Shown: positions 49,068 through 58,312 of the stretch, piece by piece | How the letters are laid out: each line of letters opens with the position of its first letter | Numbering within the stretch: the stretch's first letter is position 1 | NCBI GenBank assembly: GCA_036961205.1 | Contig: JBALVI010000001.1 | Coordinates: 496,001-560,000 of the forward strand | Direction: 5' to 3' | DNA: 64,000 nt | Source: CALJFL01 sp036961205 | GTDB taxonomy: Bacteria; Pseudomonadota; Gammaproteobacteria; Pseudomonadales; Halieaceae | The notes under the pieces: model-generated | Told to the model about the DNA's origin: nothing | What the model saw: the letters and a program-made list of their open reading frames with translations, nothing else | Databases searched by the model: none | Translations under genes and position numbers: made by a program

Positions 49068-50024
49068 ATGACTCTCAAAATTGGCGTGGTCATGGACCCG
49101 ATTGAACAAATTAACTACAAAAAAGACAGCACCATGGCGATGCTCTGGGCGGCCAGCGATCGAGGGTGGCAACTGTACTACATGGAACAGAAGGACCTGT
49201 ACCTGGAACAAGGGGTGGCCAGGGCTAATATGGCGCCACTTGAGGTTTTTCGCGACCCACAGGCCTGGTTTTCACGCGGAGAGGCAGTGCCCACAGACCT
49301 GGCGGAGCTGGATGTGATACTCATGCGCAAGGACCCACCCTTCGATAACGAGTTCATCTATAGCACCTACATCATGGAAGCGGCGGAACGTCAGGGAACA
49401 CTGGTCGTAAACCGCTGCCAGAGCTTGCGAGATTGCAACGAGAAAATATTCGCCACCGAATTTCCGCAATGTTGCCCGCCCGTGCTGGTAAGCGCTGATA
49501 CTGAACGACTAAAAGCATTTCATGCTGAACACCAGGACGTCATCTTCAAACCACTGGACGGTATGGGTGGAACCTCTATCTTCAGGGTTAAGGCAGAGGA
49601 CCCCAATCTCAACGTGATTCTTGAAACGCTGACGGGTTTCAGCCAGCAAACGATCATGGCGCAACGCTTTATTCCGGAAATTCGCGATGGCGACAAGCGC
49701 ATACTGATGATTAAGGGTGAGCCAGTGCCCTATGGCCTGGCCCGGGTTCCCGCTAAAGGCGAGACACGGGGCAACCTGGCAGCCGGCGGCTCTGGCAGGC
49801 CCCAGCCATTAACTGATCGGGACCTCTGGATTGCGGAGCAAGTGGGGCCGGCATTGCGGGCCAAAGGACTGCTCTTTGTCGGTCTCGACGTTATCGGCGA
49901 TTTTCTGACTGAAATTAACGTCACCAGCCCAACCTGTATCCGTGAAATTGACAATGAGTACAATCTGGACATTGGCGGCCAACTGATGGATTGTATAGCG
50001 CAGGAATTAGCAGAAAAGGAGTGA
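49068..50024 (+). CDS. gshB: Glutathione synthetase
   Basis: A 318-residue ATP-grasp enzyme joining gamma-glutamylcysteine and glycine. Motifs: LKIGVVMDPIEQINYKKDST at the N-terminus, LRDCNEKIFATEF, the glycine-rich ATP loop VIFKPLDGMGGTSIFRV (near 162), VPAKGETRGNLAAGGSG and EINVTSPTCIREID. All are characteristic of prokaryotic GshB. The ATG at 49068 follows AGGG; a TTG at 49062 is in frame. The gshB-tonB-yqgE-ruvX order is the same as in Pseudomonas. Confidence 0.97.
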   Translation: MTLKIGVVMDPIEQINYKKDSTMAMLWAASDRGWQLYYMEQKDLYLEQGVARANMAPLEVFRDPQAWFSRGEAVPTDLAELDVILMRKDPPFDNEFIYSTYIMEAAERQGTLVVNRCQSLRDCNEKIFATEFPQCCPPVLVSADTERLKAFHAEHQDVIFKPLDGMGGTSIFRVKAEDPNLNVILETLTGFSQQTIMAQRFIPEIRDGDKRILMIKGEPVPYGLARVPAKGETRGNLAAGGSGRPQPLTDRDLWIAEQVGPALRAKGLLFVGLDVIGDFLTEINVTSPTCIREIDNEYNLDIGGQLMDCIAQELAEKE

Positions 50025-50033
50025 TGACAGGCG

Positions 50034-50900
50034 GTGCAGTACGTCGGGATTGAGCAGGCAGGCAATGATCGACTCATCTTTGCACTTTTTGTGGCGGCAA
50101 CTCTGCACGCCATGTTCATACTCGGCATCAGCTTCAGTAATTCCAACAACGAATTCCATGCGCGGCAGATAAACGTGACCCTGGCTCAGCGGCCAACGGC
50201 AGAAGCTGAGGATGATGCCAAGCATATAGCCCAGGTAAATCAGCTGGGCAGTGGCAATGAGGCGGACTTTACCAAGGTGGCCACCAAAACCAGTAACCCG
50301 ATGGTGCCGCAGCAAACTCGGGAAGAAGCTGCCCGGCCCCTGGTCGAGAGCCAGTCCAGCCCCACTACACGACCGGTACTGACCACGACTGTAGCCAATG
50401 AACTGGCTGCCACTGCCGAAGAATTACAAAAGGAAAGTGAATCACAGGTGCAGGGGATCAGCCCCGAGGTAGACCGACTCAACCAACAGCTAGCCGCACT
50501 CGAAGCTACGTTCGACGAACAAACCAGTGACTACTCTGAGCGCCCCAGAGTCAGGAGGCTCAGCTCTGTGTCTACCAGGGCAGCGGTAGACGCCGCCTAC
50601 CTACACGATTGGCGACAACGGCTGGAGGCCGTGGGCAACAAATACTATCCGGAGGCTTCCCTGCGCTACGGTATCTACGGCAGCTTGCGATTATTAGTCA
50701 CCATTCGTGCGGATGGCAGCCTGGAGGACATTAAAATTCTATCCTCTTCCGGATACGCAGTACTGGATGAAGCCGCGATCAAAATCGTCCGCCTGGCTGC
50801 GCCATTTGCACCCTTCCCAGCAGAGTTGAAAGCGACAACGGACAAGTTGGAGATCATCCGAACATGGCAATTTCAGGAAAACCAGCTAAGCTCAGGCTAG
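50034..50900 (+). CDS. TonB-family energy transducer without adjacent ExbB/ExbD
   Basis: A 288-residue protein. One N-terminal membrane helix (about 15-35, LIFALFVAATLHAMFILGIS), a long charged periplasmic linker with a coiled-coil stretch (about 125-160) and a C-terminal TonB domain (about 190-285) with YPEASLRYGIYGSLRLLVTI. It starts at GTG 50034 after AGGAG/AGG, nine bases from gshB. In Pseudomonas aeruginosa the equivalent gene (TonB3) is linked to twitching motility, and here too pilT/pilU lie close by. That role is an inference. The domain has the YPxxA motif in the YPEASLRYG form. Confidence 0.87.
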   Translation: MQYVGIEQAGNDRLIFALFVAATLHAMFILGISFSNSNNEFHARQINVTLAQRPTAEAEDDAKHIAQVNQLGSGNEADFTKVATKTSNPMVPQQTREEAARPLVESQSSPTTRPVLTTTVANELAATAEELQKESESQVQGISPEVDRLNQQLAALEATFDEQTSDYSERPRVRRLSSVSTRAAVDAAYLHDWRQRLEAVGNKYYPEASLRYGIYGSLRLLVTIRADGSLEDIKILSSSGYAVLDEAAIKIVRLAAPFAPFPAELKATTDKLEIIRTWQFQENQLSSG

Positions 50901-50948
50901 TGCCGTGAGTCATTAACCCAGCGATAACGAACACGAGTTTTCACCTCT

Positions 50949-51539
50949 ATGCCATCACAGTTTCACCCCCGTACCTCGAAAAGCAGTGACTGCCTGCGCA
51001 ACCATTTTCTATTGGCAATGCCCAGTTTAGCCGACGGTATTTTCTCTCAGAGCATCACCTACATTTGTGAACACGGTGAGAGCGGCGCTATGGGTATCGT
51101 TATCAATCAGCCGCTGGAATTGACCATCGCTGAGATTTTTGAGCATCTGCAAATTCATACCCACGGTGAATTTGACGAAATGCCAGTGATGGCGGGCGGC
51201 CCGGTACAGATCGACCACGGCTTTGTGCTCCACCGCAGAGGCGAGCAAAGTTGGGAGGCGAGCATTAAGGTTACCGACGAGATCACTCTAACCACGTCCA
51301 GAGATGTGCTGCGGGCTATTGCCAACGGCAGCGGCCCCGACGAACATTTGATTGCACTTGGCTATGCCGGTTGGACTGCCGGTCAATTGGAGCAGGAGCT
51401 AGCCGAAAACAGCTGGCTCACCCTGCCCGCTGATAGCGACATTATTTTTTCCACCCCCTACCAGAGCCGTTTGGGTGCGGCTGCGGCCCAACTCGGCATT
51501 GACATGAACTTGATCTCCGCTCAGGCCGGCCACGCCTGA
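50949..51539 (+). CDS. yqgE: UPF0301/YqgE (AlgH) family protein
   Basis: A 196-residue protein of the YqgE/AlgH family. Family landmarks are LRNHFLLAMPSLADGIFSQS, ITYICEHGESGAMGIVINQP, VMAGGPVQIDHGFVLH and LIALGYAGWTAGQLEQEL. AlgH was named for an effect on alginate regulation in Pseudomonas, but the biochemical function is unknown. It lies 48 bases after the tonB-like gene and 10 bases before ruvX, its near-universal neighbour. Confidence 0.93.
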   Translation: MPSQFHPRTSKSSDCLRNHFLLAMPSLADGIFSQSITYICEHGESGAMGIVINQPLELTIAEIFEHLQIHTHGEFDEMPVMAGGPVQIDHGFVLHRRGEQSWEASIKVTDEITLTTSRDVLRAIANGSGPDEHLIALGYAGWTAGQLEQELAENSWLTLPADSDIIFSTPYQSRLGAAAAQLGIDMNLISAQAGHA

Positions 51540-51549
51540 CAACTCACCC

Positions 51550-51972
51550 TTGAAAGACGATAAACGCACGGTTATGGCTTTTGATTTTGGCCTGCGGCAG
51601 ATTGGTGTTGCAGTGGGTAACTGCCTGCTGGAGACCAGCCAGCCCTTAGACATAGTCCGAGCACGCGACGGTATGCCTGACTGGAGCGCCATTGAAGCCC
51701 TGCTACAGGAGTGGCAGCCAGATTTGCTGCTGATAGGTGATCCCCTGAATATGGATGGCACTGACAGCGACCTGGGCGCACGGGCACAAAAGTTCTCCCG
51801 TAGATTGCACGGGCGATTTGGATTGGAAGTGGCGCTGGTGGACGAACGACTAACCAGCTTCGAGGCAAAGCAAACCTTACAAGCGCAAGGTCACAAGGGC
51901 AATTACAAGAATCAACCGGCGGACAGTGTTGCCGCCGAGTTGATTTTACAAAGCTGGATGCGGGAGCAGTAA
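51550..51972 (+). CDS. ruvX: Putative pre-16S rRNA nuclease / Holliday junction resolvase-like YqgF
   Basis: A 140-residue RNase H-fold protein. Conserved acidic residues are in VMAFDFGLRQIGVAVGN, LLLIGDPLNMDG, VDERLTSFEA and the C-terminal PADSVAAELILQSWM. E. coli YqgF is needed for 16S rRNA 5'-end maturation. The frame begins at TTG 51550, giving the normal length; the only nearby ATG (51574) would start at MAFDFG. Neither has a good Shine-Dalgarno, so translation may follow yqgE. It converges with pilU, 18 bases apart. Confidence 0.93.
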   Translation: MKDDKRTVMAFDFGLRQIGVAVGNCLLETSQPLDIVRARDGMPDWSAIEALLQEWQPDLLLIGDPLNMDGTDSDLGARAQKFSRRLHGRFGLEVALVDERLTSFEAKQTLQAQGHKGNYKNQPADSVAAELILQSWMREQ

Positions 51973-51990
51973 GTCCCGCGATGCACTACC

Positions 51991-53127
51991 CTAGCGCAGA
52001 AAATTTCCGCGCTTGTCTTCGTCGTCGATGGTAAGACCCAGGGCATCGTCATAAGCGTGCTGGCCCTTCTCGTGCATCTTGATCATCAAGCGCACGTCGT
52101 TACCAGAATCCGCATAACGCTCTGCGTCCTCTTTGCTAATCAGACCTTCACAGTAGGCCTTGAACAAGGACTGATCGAGTGTCTGCATACCCATCTCTGT
52201 GGATTTGGTCATCACTTCCTTGATCAGATGCACCTCACCCTTGCGGATGTACTCGGCTATCAATGGCGAATTCAACAACACCTCGATCACCGGGTGTCGC
52301 CCATTGCCATCCTTTTTGGGAATCAACTGCTGGGCCACCATAGCCTTCAGGTTAAGCGACAGATCCATCCACACCTGATTATGCATGTCAGCTGGGAAGA
52401 AACTCATAATACGGTCCAGCGCCTGGTTGGCGTTGTTAGCGTGCAACGTGCACAGGCAAAGGTGGCCGGTTTCGGCAAAAGTCAGTGCCTGTTGCATGGT
52501 TTCGGCGGTGCGCACCTCGCCAATCAGAATGACATCGGGAGCCTGACGCAGGGTATTCTTCAGGGCCACAGCAAAAGATTCGGTATCCATACCCACTTCC
52601 CGCTGGGTGACAATACAGCCGGCGTGTTCATGGATAAATTCGATAGGGTCCTCAATACTGATAATGTGACCGCGGCTGTTCTCATTGCGGTAGCCGACCA
52701 TCGACGCCAAAGACGTTGACTTACCGGTACCCGTCGCACCAACGAAGATGATTAGGCCTCGCTGGGTCATCGCCAGTTCTTTGATGATGGGCGGCAGGCC
52801 CAGATCATCGATTTTGGGAATTATCGTTTCAATTCGCCGCAGCACCAGGCCGCACTTGCCACGCTGCACGAAAGCGCTGACACGGAAACGGCCAAGCCCC
52901 TCTCTACCCAGAGCAAAGTTGCATTCGTGATGATCCAGAAACTGCTTTTGCTGTGCATCCGTCATGGTGGACAGCACGATATCCTTGGCCTCCTGATCTG
53001 TTAATTTTTCTTCGCTGATGGGGAAGATTTCCCCATCCACTTTGATCGCCGGTGCGGCATCGGCAGCTATAAAGCCGTCGGAGGCGCCCTCTTTAACGAC
53101 CCGCTGTAACAGTTCCTCGATCTTCAT
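51991..53127 (-). CDS. pilU: Type IV pilus retraction ATPase PilU
   Basis: A 378-residue PilT-family ATPase. Walker A is FVGATGTGKSTSLASM (near 130), the Asp box and Walker B are IISIEDPIEF and DVILIGEVRTAETMQQALTF, and the His box is GHLCLCTLHANNANQALDRI. The C-terminal extension after residue 345 (HEKGQHAYDDALGLTIDDED) and the start MKIEELLQRVVKEGASDGFI distinguish PilU from PilT. PilU assists PilT in pilus retraction under load. It lies 34 bases after pilT, in the same transcript. Confidence 0.95.
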   Translation of the reverse strand: MKIEELLQRVVKEGASDGFIAADAAPAIKVDGEIFPISEEKLTDQEAKDIVLSTMTDAQQKQFLDHHECNFALGREGLGRFRVSAFVQRGKCGLVLRRIETIIPKIDDLGLPPIIKELAMTQRGLIIFVGATGTGKSTSLASMVGYRNENSRGHIISIEDPIEFIHEHAGCIVTQREVGMDTESFAVALKNTLRQAPDVILIGEVRTAETMQQALTFAETGHLCLCTLHANNANQALDRIMSFFPADMHNQVWMDLSLNLKAMVAQQLIPKKDGNGRHPVIEVLLNSPLIAEYIRKGEVHLIKEVMTKSTEMGMQTLDQSLFKAYCEGLISKEDAERYADSGNDVRLMIKMHEKGQHAYDDALGLTIDDEDKRGNFLR

Positions 53128-53161
53128 AGGTAGCTCCTTACCGTCTGTACCCGATCAGCCT

Positions 53162-54196
53162 TTAGAAATTTTCCGGCATCCGTGCTTTTTCTCTGGCGAT
53201 TTCGCGAGTGATGATGCGCTTGTCTACCAAGTCCGTTAAGCACTGATCCATGGTTTGCATACCCAGGGCCGAGCCCGTTTGAATAGCAGAGTACATTTGC
53301 GCGACCTTATCCTCGCGGATCAGGTTTCGAATCGCCGGCGTACCACGCATGATCTCGTGGGCGGCAACTCGACCACCGGTTGCCCGCTTCATCAGCGTCT
53401 GGGAAACAACAGCCATTAACGATTCTGAAAGCATGGAGCGCACCATAGACTTCTCTGCAGCCGGAAATACGTCGACAACCCGGTCTATTGTTTTTGCAGC
53501 CGAGGTTGTGTGCAAAGTTCCAAATACGAGGTGGCCGGTTTCCGCCGCGGTAAGCGCCAGGCGGATCGTTTCCAAATCACGCATCTCACCGACCAGAATA
53601 ATATCCGGGTCCTCCCGCAAAGCAGAGCGCAGGGCCTCGCCAAAGCCAAGGGTATCGCGGTGAACTTCGCGCTGGTTGACCAGGCACTTTTTGCTCTCGT
53701 GAACAAATTCGATGGGGTCCTCAATGGTGAGAACGTGCTCGTATTTGTTATCGTTGATAAAGTCTATCATCGCCGCAAGCGTGGTCGACTTACCCGAGCC
53801 GGTGGGGCCTGTCACCAACACTAAACCACGGGGCATCATGCAGATATCGCGAAAAACCTGCCCCATACCCAAGTCATCCATGGTCAAAACCTTGGAGGGA
53901 ATAGTACGAAAGACGCCGGCGGCGCCCCTGTTCTGGTTAAAAGCGTTAACCCGGAAACGGGCTACCCCCGGTACTTCGAAGGAAAAGTCGGTTTCGAGAA
54001 ATTCCTCGTAATCTTTGCGCTGTTTATCGTTCATGATGTCGTAGATCAACTCATGAACTTTCTCGTGCTCCATTGGCGGCAAATTGATGCGCCTGACGTC
54101 ACCATCGACCCGAATCATCGGCGGCAGTCCCGCTGACAAGTGCAAGTCGGATGCGCCCTGCTTGGCACTAAAAGCTAGCAGTTCCGTGATATCCAT
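53162..54196 (-). CDS. pilT: Type IV pilus retraction ATPase PilT
   Basis: A 344-residue hexameric ATPase powering pilus retraction and twitching. The N-terminal PAS-like domain has LLAFSAKQGASDLHLSAGLP. Walker A is VTGPTGSGKSTTLAAM, the Asp box VLTIEDPIEFVHES, Walker B DIILVGEMRDLETIRLALTA, and the His box GHLVFGTLHTTSAAKTIDR. The AIRNLIRE motif essential for PilT function is visible near 280. The length matches Pseudomonas PilT (344). First gene of pilT-pilU, divergent from yggS. Pilus structural genes are not in this window. Confidence 0.97.
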   Translation of the reverse strand: MDITELLAFSAKQGASDLHLSAGLPPMIRVDGDVRRINLPPMEHEKVHELIYDIMNDKQRKDYEEFLETDFSFEVPGVARFRVNAFNQNRGAAGVFRTIPSKVLTMDDLGMGQVFRDICMMPRGLVLVTGPTGSGKSTTLAAMIDFINDNKYEHVLTIEDPIEFVHESKKCLVNQREVHRDTLGFGEALRSALREDPDIILVGEMRDLETIRLALTAAETGHLVFGTLHTTSAAKTIDRVVDVFPAAEKSMVRSMLSESLMAVVSQTLMKRATGGRVAAHEIMRGTPAIRNLIREDKVAQMYSAIQTGSALGMQTMDQCLTDLVDKRIITREIAREKARMPENF

Positions 54197-54329
54197 TATT
54201 TCCCTCCCCCGGCATCACGCTTGGCCGTAAACTCCGTGGCCAAGCTATCCCCATTCGTGTGCGTCGCACACTTCGGTTTATCTTATTTTCCTACCCTGTA
54301 GAGGCCCTAATTCCGCTATTATGCTGCGT

Positions 54330-55022
54330 ATGAAAGACCACCAACTAATTAACAATATAGCAAACCTACGCCAGAGAGTACGACTCAGCGCAAAAAAAAG
54401 CCAGCGTAAAGAATGCGACATTCGCATCCTCGCTGTTAGCAAAACACGTTCGGCTAAACTGGTTAGGAGCGCCGCAGCGCAGGGCTTACACGAGTTTGGA
54501 GAGAACTATCTGCAGGAGGCCCTGGACAAGATTGCACAGTTGCAAGACCTGCCCCTGTGTTGGCACTTTATAGGCCCCATTCAATCAAACAAAACCCGGG
54601 CCATCGCCGAGAACTTCCAATGGGTCCATAGCGTCGACCGGGAGAAAATTGCCCTACGATTGAACAGTCAGCGGCCTGCCGGTTTGCCCCCACTGCAGAT
54701 TTGCCTACAGGTAAATATTTCCGGCGAGGACAGTAAAGCAGGGGTAACGCTGGAGGACCTTCCGGCACTGGCCGCCGCCGTCAACGTCTTGCCCAACCTC
54801 TGCTTGCGCGGAGTCATGGCGATTCCAGCTGCCGACCCTGACCCCGAGCAGCAGCAACACCCCTTCCGTAAAATGCGAGCAGCGATGCTGGACTTGAGGC
54901 AATCTATCGCCACCATTGATACCCTCTCCATGGGAATGTCTGCAGATATGGAGGTCGCAATCGCCGAAGGCGCTACCATTGTACGCATAGGCACAGACAT
55001 TTTTGGGCCCAGAGACGGATGA
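54330..55022 (+). CDS. yggS: PLP homeostasis protein YggS/PROSC family
   Basis: About 230 residues. A single-domain PLP-binding TIM barrel resembling alanine racemase. The PLP lysine is in ILAVSKTRSAKLV; other motifs are HEFGENYLQEALDKI, WHFIGPIQSNKTRAI, LCLQVNISGEDSK-type (ICLQVNISGEDSKAGV) and the phosphate-binding end MGMSADMEVAIAEGATIVRI. It buffers pyridoxal phosphate and affects amino-acid pools. The ATG at 54330 (MKDHQLINNIANL) matches homologues; another ATG at 54321 is in frame. No Shine-Dalgarno is seen at either. The yggS-proC-yggT order is conserved. Confidence 0.95.
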   Translation: MKDHQLINNIANLRQRVRLSAKKSQRKECDIRILAVSKTRSAKLVRSAAAQGLHEFGENYLQEALDKIAQLQDLPLCWHFIGPIQSNKTRAIAENFQWVHSVDREKIALRLNSQRPAGLPPLQICLQVNISGEDSKAGVTLEDLPALAAAVNVLPNLCLRGVMAIPAADPDPEQQQHPFRKMRAAMLDLRQSIATIDTLSMGMSADMEVAIAEGATIVRIGTDIFGPRDG

Positions 55023-55073
55023 TTTTGACGGGTGCCGCCGTGTATACTGGCGAATTAAAATCGACTACCTGAA

Positions 55074-55913
55074 ATGGCAGCGGAGCCCAACTTGGAAACA
55101 CCTCATATTGCGTTTATCGGCGCGGGTAATATGGCGAGCAGCATCATCGGCGGCCTGCTAAGCAGCGGGCACCCGGCGAGCAAAATCAGCGCCGCAGATC
55201 CGTTCCCGGACAGCTTGAGTGCCCTACAAGCAAAAGCGCCCGTTGCGGTATTCACCGATAATGCGCAAGCAGTCGCTGATGCTGACGTAGTCATTATGGC
55301 GGTCAAGCCCCAGATTATGGCCCAGGCGACCGAAAGTATTGCCGCTGCCGTGCAAGACAATGGCAGTGTGGTAATTTCCATTGCGGCCGGTGTGACCATC
55401 GCCAATATGCAACAGCGATTGGGGGCTGACGCTGCAGTGGTGCGCTGTATGCCAAACACACCTGCTTTACTAGGCTGTGGGGCAAGCGCCCTTTTTGGCA
55501 ACGATCAGGTCTCTGAGATCCAGCGAGCCCACGCAGAGCGCATTTTGGCCGCCGTCGGGATCACGACCTGGGTCACCAGTGAAGCTGACCTGGACGCCAT
55601 TACGGCCCTTTCCGGGAGTGGACCAGCCTACTTTTTCCTATTCATGGAGGCCATGATAGATGCGGCAGGTGAGCTGGGGCTGGATAGGGAGACTGCGACA
55701 TTGATGACCCAGCAAACTGCACTGGGCGCTGCGCGAATGGCGATAGAGAGTGATGTTGACCTCAAAGAACTGCGGCGCCGGGTAACCAGCCCAGCAGGTA
55801 CTACTGAAGCCGCTATCCAGAGTTTTGAAAACGAGAATTTACGCAGCGTAGTGCAGCAGGCCATGCAAGCCGCGCAGGCTAGAGCCATTGAAATGGCCCG
55901 GGAAATGGGCTGA
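55074..55913 (+). CDS. proC: Pyrroline-5-carboxylate reductase
   Basis: A 279-residue enzyme reducing pyrroline-5-carboxylate to proline. The NAD(P) motif is IAFIGAGNMASSIIGGLLSS (near 13). VIMAVKPQIMAQ follows, then VRCMPNTPALLGCGASALF and the dimerisation/catalytic segment ITALSGSGPAYFFLFMEAM. The C-terminal RRRVTSPAGTTEAAIQSFEN is the ProC signature. Complete. It begins 51 bases after yggS with a TATACT element at 55043-55048 that may give it a separate promoter. Confidence 0.97.
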   Translation: MAAEPNLETPHIAFIGAGNMASSIIGGLLSSGHPASKISAADPFPDSLSALQAKAPVAVFTDNAQAVADADVVIMAVKPQIMAQATESIAAAVQDNGSVVISIAAGVTIANMQQRLGADAAVVRCMPNTPALLGCGASALFGNDQVSEIQRAHAERILAAVGITTWVTSEADLDAITALSGSGPAYFFLFMEAMIDAAGELGLDRETATLMTQQTALGAARMAIESDVDLKELRRRVTSPAGTTEAAIQSFENENLRSVVQQAMQAAQARAIEMAREMG

Positions 55914-55947
55914 TAAGACAGTTAGCCGCCACGGAGAATATTGAACG

Positions 55948-56535
55948 ATGAGTGCACTGAACGAAATTTTCGGCTACCTGATACAGACTGTAACCAGCTT
56001 GTATTTACTGGCCATGCTGTTGCGATTTATCCTACAGCTGGTGCGGGCCGATTTTTACAATCCAATCTGCCAATTTCTGGTGAAGATCACCAATCCTCTG
56101 GTTTTACCTGTGCGTAGGATAGTCCCCGGGGTCGCGGGTCTTGACCTGGCGTCTCTGCTATTGTCCATCGCGCTGCAGTTCATCGCCATCCTAGCCTTAC
56201 TGATGATCAATAGTATGCCCTTGCCCAACCCCCTCCTGCTGCTGTTGTGGTCTTTGATCGGCGTCGTCGCTCTGCTAGTCAACATCTACTTCTTTGCCCT
56301 GCTGGGCATGATTATTCTCAGCTGGGTGGCAGCCGGCAGTAAAAATCCGGCCATCTATCTGCTACACCAGATCACTGAGCCGGTGATGGCGCCTTTTCGG
56401 AAAGCATTGCCGTCTATGGGTGGATTGGATTTCTCGCCCATCGTGCTTTTTATACTGATTAACATCACCCAGATCGCTCTCCGCCATGTTGCTGCCAGCG
56501 TCGGCATGTACGGCGGCCTGGTATTAGGGCTCTGA
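55948..56535 (+). CDS. yggT: YggT family inner-membrane protein
   Basis: A 195-residue protein with two YGGT repeats. Each has a pair of membrane helices around a PxxxP-type motif: LLRFILQLVRADFYNPICQF, then TNPLVLPVRRIVPG in the first half; GMIILSWVAAGSKNPAIYLL, then TEPVMAPFRKALPSMGG in the second. The function is unproven; relatives are linked to osmotic tolerance and cell-envelope or organelle division. It follows proC by 34 bases and precedes metX by 10. Confidence 0.92.
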   Translation: MSALNEIFGYLIQTVTSLYLLAMLLRFILQLVRADFYNPICQFLVKITNPLVLPVRRIVPGVAGLDLASLLLSIALQFIAILALLMINSMPLPNPLLLLLWSLIGVVALLVNIYFFALLGMIILSWVAAGSKNPAIYLLHQITEPVMAPFRKALPSMGGLDFSPIVLFILINITQIALRHVAASVGMYGGLVLGL

Positions 56536-56545
56536 TTTCATCACC

Positions 56546-57691
56546 ATGAGTGCTTATAAAAGCCCAGATTCTGTCGGCCTGGTTGAACCTCAAACCCTGC
56601 ACGTTACCGCCCCTCTGGCCCTCGCCTGCGGCCGTGAGCTACATGACTATGATCTGGTCTACGAAACCTATGGCGAGTTAAACGCGCAGCGCAGTAATGC
56701 CGTGTTAATTTGTCATGCACTGAGCGGTAATCATCACGCCGCCGGCTACCACAGTGAAGAGGACAAGAAGCCGGGTTGGTGGGAAGAGTGTATTGGCCCG
56801 GGCAAGCCGATAGACACCAACCGATTCTTTGTTGTCAGCATGAATAATATCGGCGGCTGCCACGGCTCTACGGGGCCCAGCTCAATCAACCCCGACAGCG
56901 GCAAGCCCTGGGGGCCGGACTTTCCACTGCTTCGCGCCCGGGACTGGGTCAATTGCCAGGCATTGCTGGCCGACACTCTTCACATCGCATGCTGGGCCGC
57001 GGTTGTAGGCGGCAGTTTGGGTGGCATGCAGGCAATGCGCTGGTCCCTGGAGTATCCCGAGCGCCTCAAGCACTGCATTGTCATTGCCGCGGCAATGAAG
57101 CTCAGCGCCCAAAATATAGCCTTTAATGAGATCGCCAGGCAGGCGATACAGGCTGACCCGGATTTTGCCGAGGGCAATTATTTACAGCAGGGCACCCTCC
57201 CCGCAAAAGGCCTGGCTCTGGCCAGAATGGTGGGACACATCACCTATCTCTCAGATGACGCGATGGCCGCCAAATTCGGCCGGGACTTAAGCTCAGGCTC
57301 ACTGGAGCAGGGCAATGATGACGAGATCGAATTCCAGGTTGAGCGCTATCTGCGTTATCAGGGCGGCCGCTTTTCAACCACTTTCGACGCCAACACCTAT
57401 ATTCTGATGACGCGCGCTCTGGACTACTTCGACCTTGCACGGGAATACAATAACGACCCCGTAGAAGCCTTCAGCCATGCACAGTGCAACTTCCTGGTGT
57501 TCTCTTTTTCCAGCGACTGGCGATTTTCTCCAGACCGCTCCCGGGAAATTGTCGATGCGCTGATCGCCGCTGGGCGACCGGTTACCTACGCCAACATCGA
57601 TGCGGATGAGGGCCACGATGCTTTTCTGATGCCTATTCCAAGATACATCGACGTATTTCGGGCCTATATGAGCCGAGTAGGAGACAGCTGA
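56546..57691 (+). CDS. metX: Homoserine O-acyltransferase (MetX)
   Basis: A 381-residue alpha/beta hydrolase-fold acyltransferase activating homoserine for methionine synthesis. The nucleophile is S157 in VVGGSLGGMQAMRW. The acid and histidine lie in NIDADEGHDAFLMP (near 350). LICHALSGNHHAAGYHS and NNIGGCHGSTGPSSINP line the oxyanion hole and substrate pocket. In gammaproteobacteria, MetX proteins paired with MetW often use succinyl-CoA instead of acetyl-CoA; I cannot decide the donor here. The stop overlaps the metW start (TGATG), so the pair is coupled. Confidence 0.95.
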   Translation: MSAYKSPDSVGLVEPQTLHVTAPLALACGRELHDYDLVYETYGELNAQRSNAVLICHALSGNHHAAGYHSEEDKKPGWWEECIGPGKPIDTNRFFVVSMNNIGGCHGSTGPSSINPDSGKPWGPDFPLLRARDWVNCQALLADTLHIACWAAVVGGSLGGMQAMRWSLEYPERLKHCIVIAAAMKLSAQNIAFNEIARQAIQADPDFAEGNYLQQGTLPAKGLALARMVGHITYLSDDAMAAKFGRDLSSGSLEQGNDDEIEFQVERYLRYQGGRFSTTFDANTYILMTRALDYFDLAREYNNDPVEAFSHAQCNFLVFSFSSDWRFSPDRSREIVDALIAAGRPVTYANIDADEGHDAFLMPIPRYIDVFRAYMSRVGDS

Positions 57692-58281
57692 TGCGCTTGG
57701 ATCTCGCCCATATACAACGCTGGATAACGCCGGGTTCCAGGGTGCTCGACCTGGGTTGTGGCGACGGCGAATTTCTTGAGCTTCTGCGCAGGGAACGTCA
57801 GGTGGTAGGGACAGGCCTGGAGATTGACGAGCAGAATATTACCAGCGCGGTAGGCAGAGGCCTGAATATCGTGCAGCAGAATATGGATGAGGGTCTGGGT
57901 AATTTCCCCGACGGCAGTTTCGACACCGTCGTTATGGCCCTCGCCCTGCAGGCGGTACACTTTCCGGACCGGATACTGGATGAAATGTTACGCATAGGTG
58001 CCGAGGGTATTGTGACTTTCCCGAACTTTGGCCATTGGAGCTGTCGTCTGCACCTCCTGTCCCGCGGGCGCATGCCTGTTTCACGCTTCATGCCCTACAA
58101 CTGGTACGACACGCCGAACATCCACTTCTGCACCGTGCGGGACTTTGAATGTTTGTGTGAGGAAAAAGGTATTCAAATTTTAGCCAGGGAGATGGTCGGC
58201 AATACCCAACGCAAACCGCTGCTTGCCCGTTTCTGGCCCAACTTATTCTCCGTCACCGCCGTCTATCACATTAGTCGCTAA
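57691..58281 (+). CDS. metW: Methionine biosynthesis protein MetW
   Basis: A 196-residue SAM-methyltransferase-like protein. Motif I is RVLDLGCGDGEFLELLRRER (near 18), followed by TGLEIDEQNITSAVGRGLNI, DTVVMALALQAVHFPDRILD and IVTFPNFGHWSCRLHLLSRG, with RFMPYNWYDTPNIHFCTVRD specific to MetW. MetW is needed with MetX for homoserine acylation in several proteobacteria; a true methyl acceptor is not known. Translationally coupled to metX. Confidence 0.95.
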   Translation: MRLDLAHIQRWITPGSRVLDLGCGDGEFLELLRRERQVVGTGLEIDEQNITSAVGRGLNIVQQNMDEGLGNFPDGSFDTVVMALALQAVHFPDRILDEMLRIGAEGIVTFPNFGHWSCRLHLLSRGRMPVSRFMPYNWYDTPNIHFCTVRDFECLCEEKGIQILAREMVGNTQRKPLLARFWPNLFSVTAVYHISR

Positions 58282-58312
58282 TGACTGTGACGAGATATAT
58301 CAGAGCCTAAAC

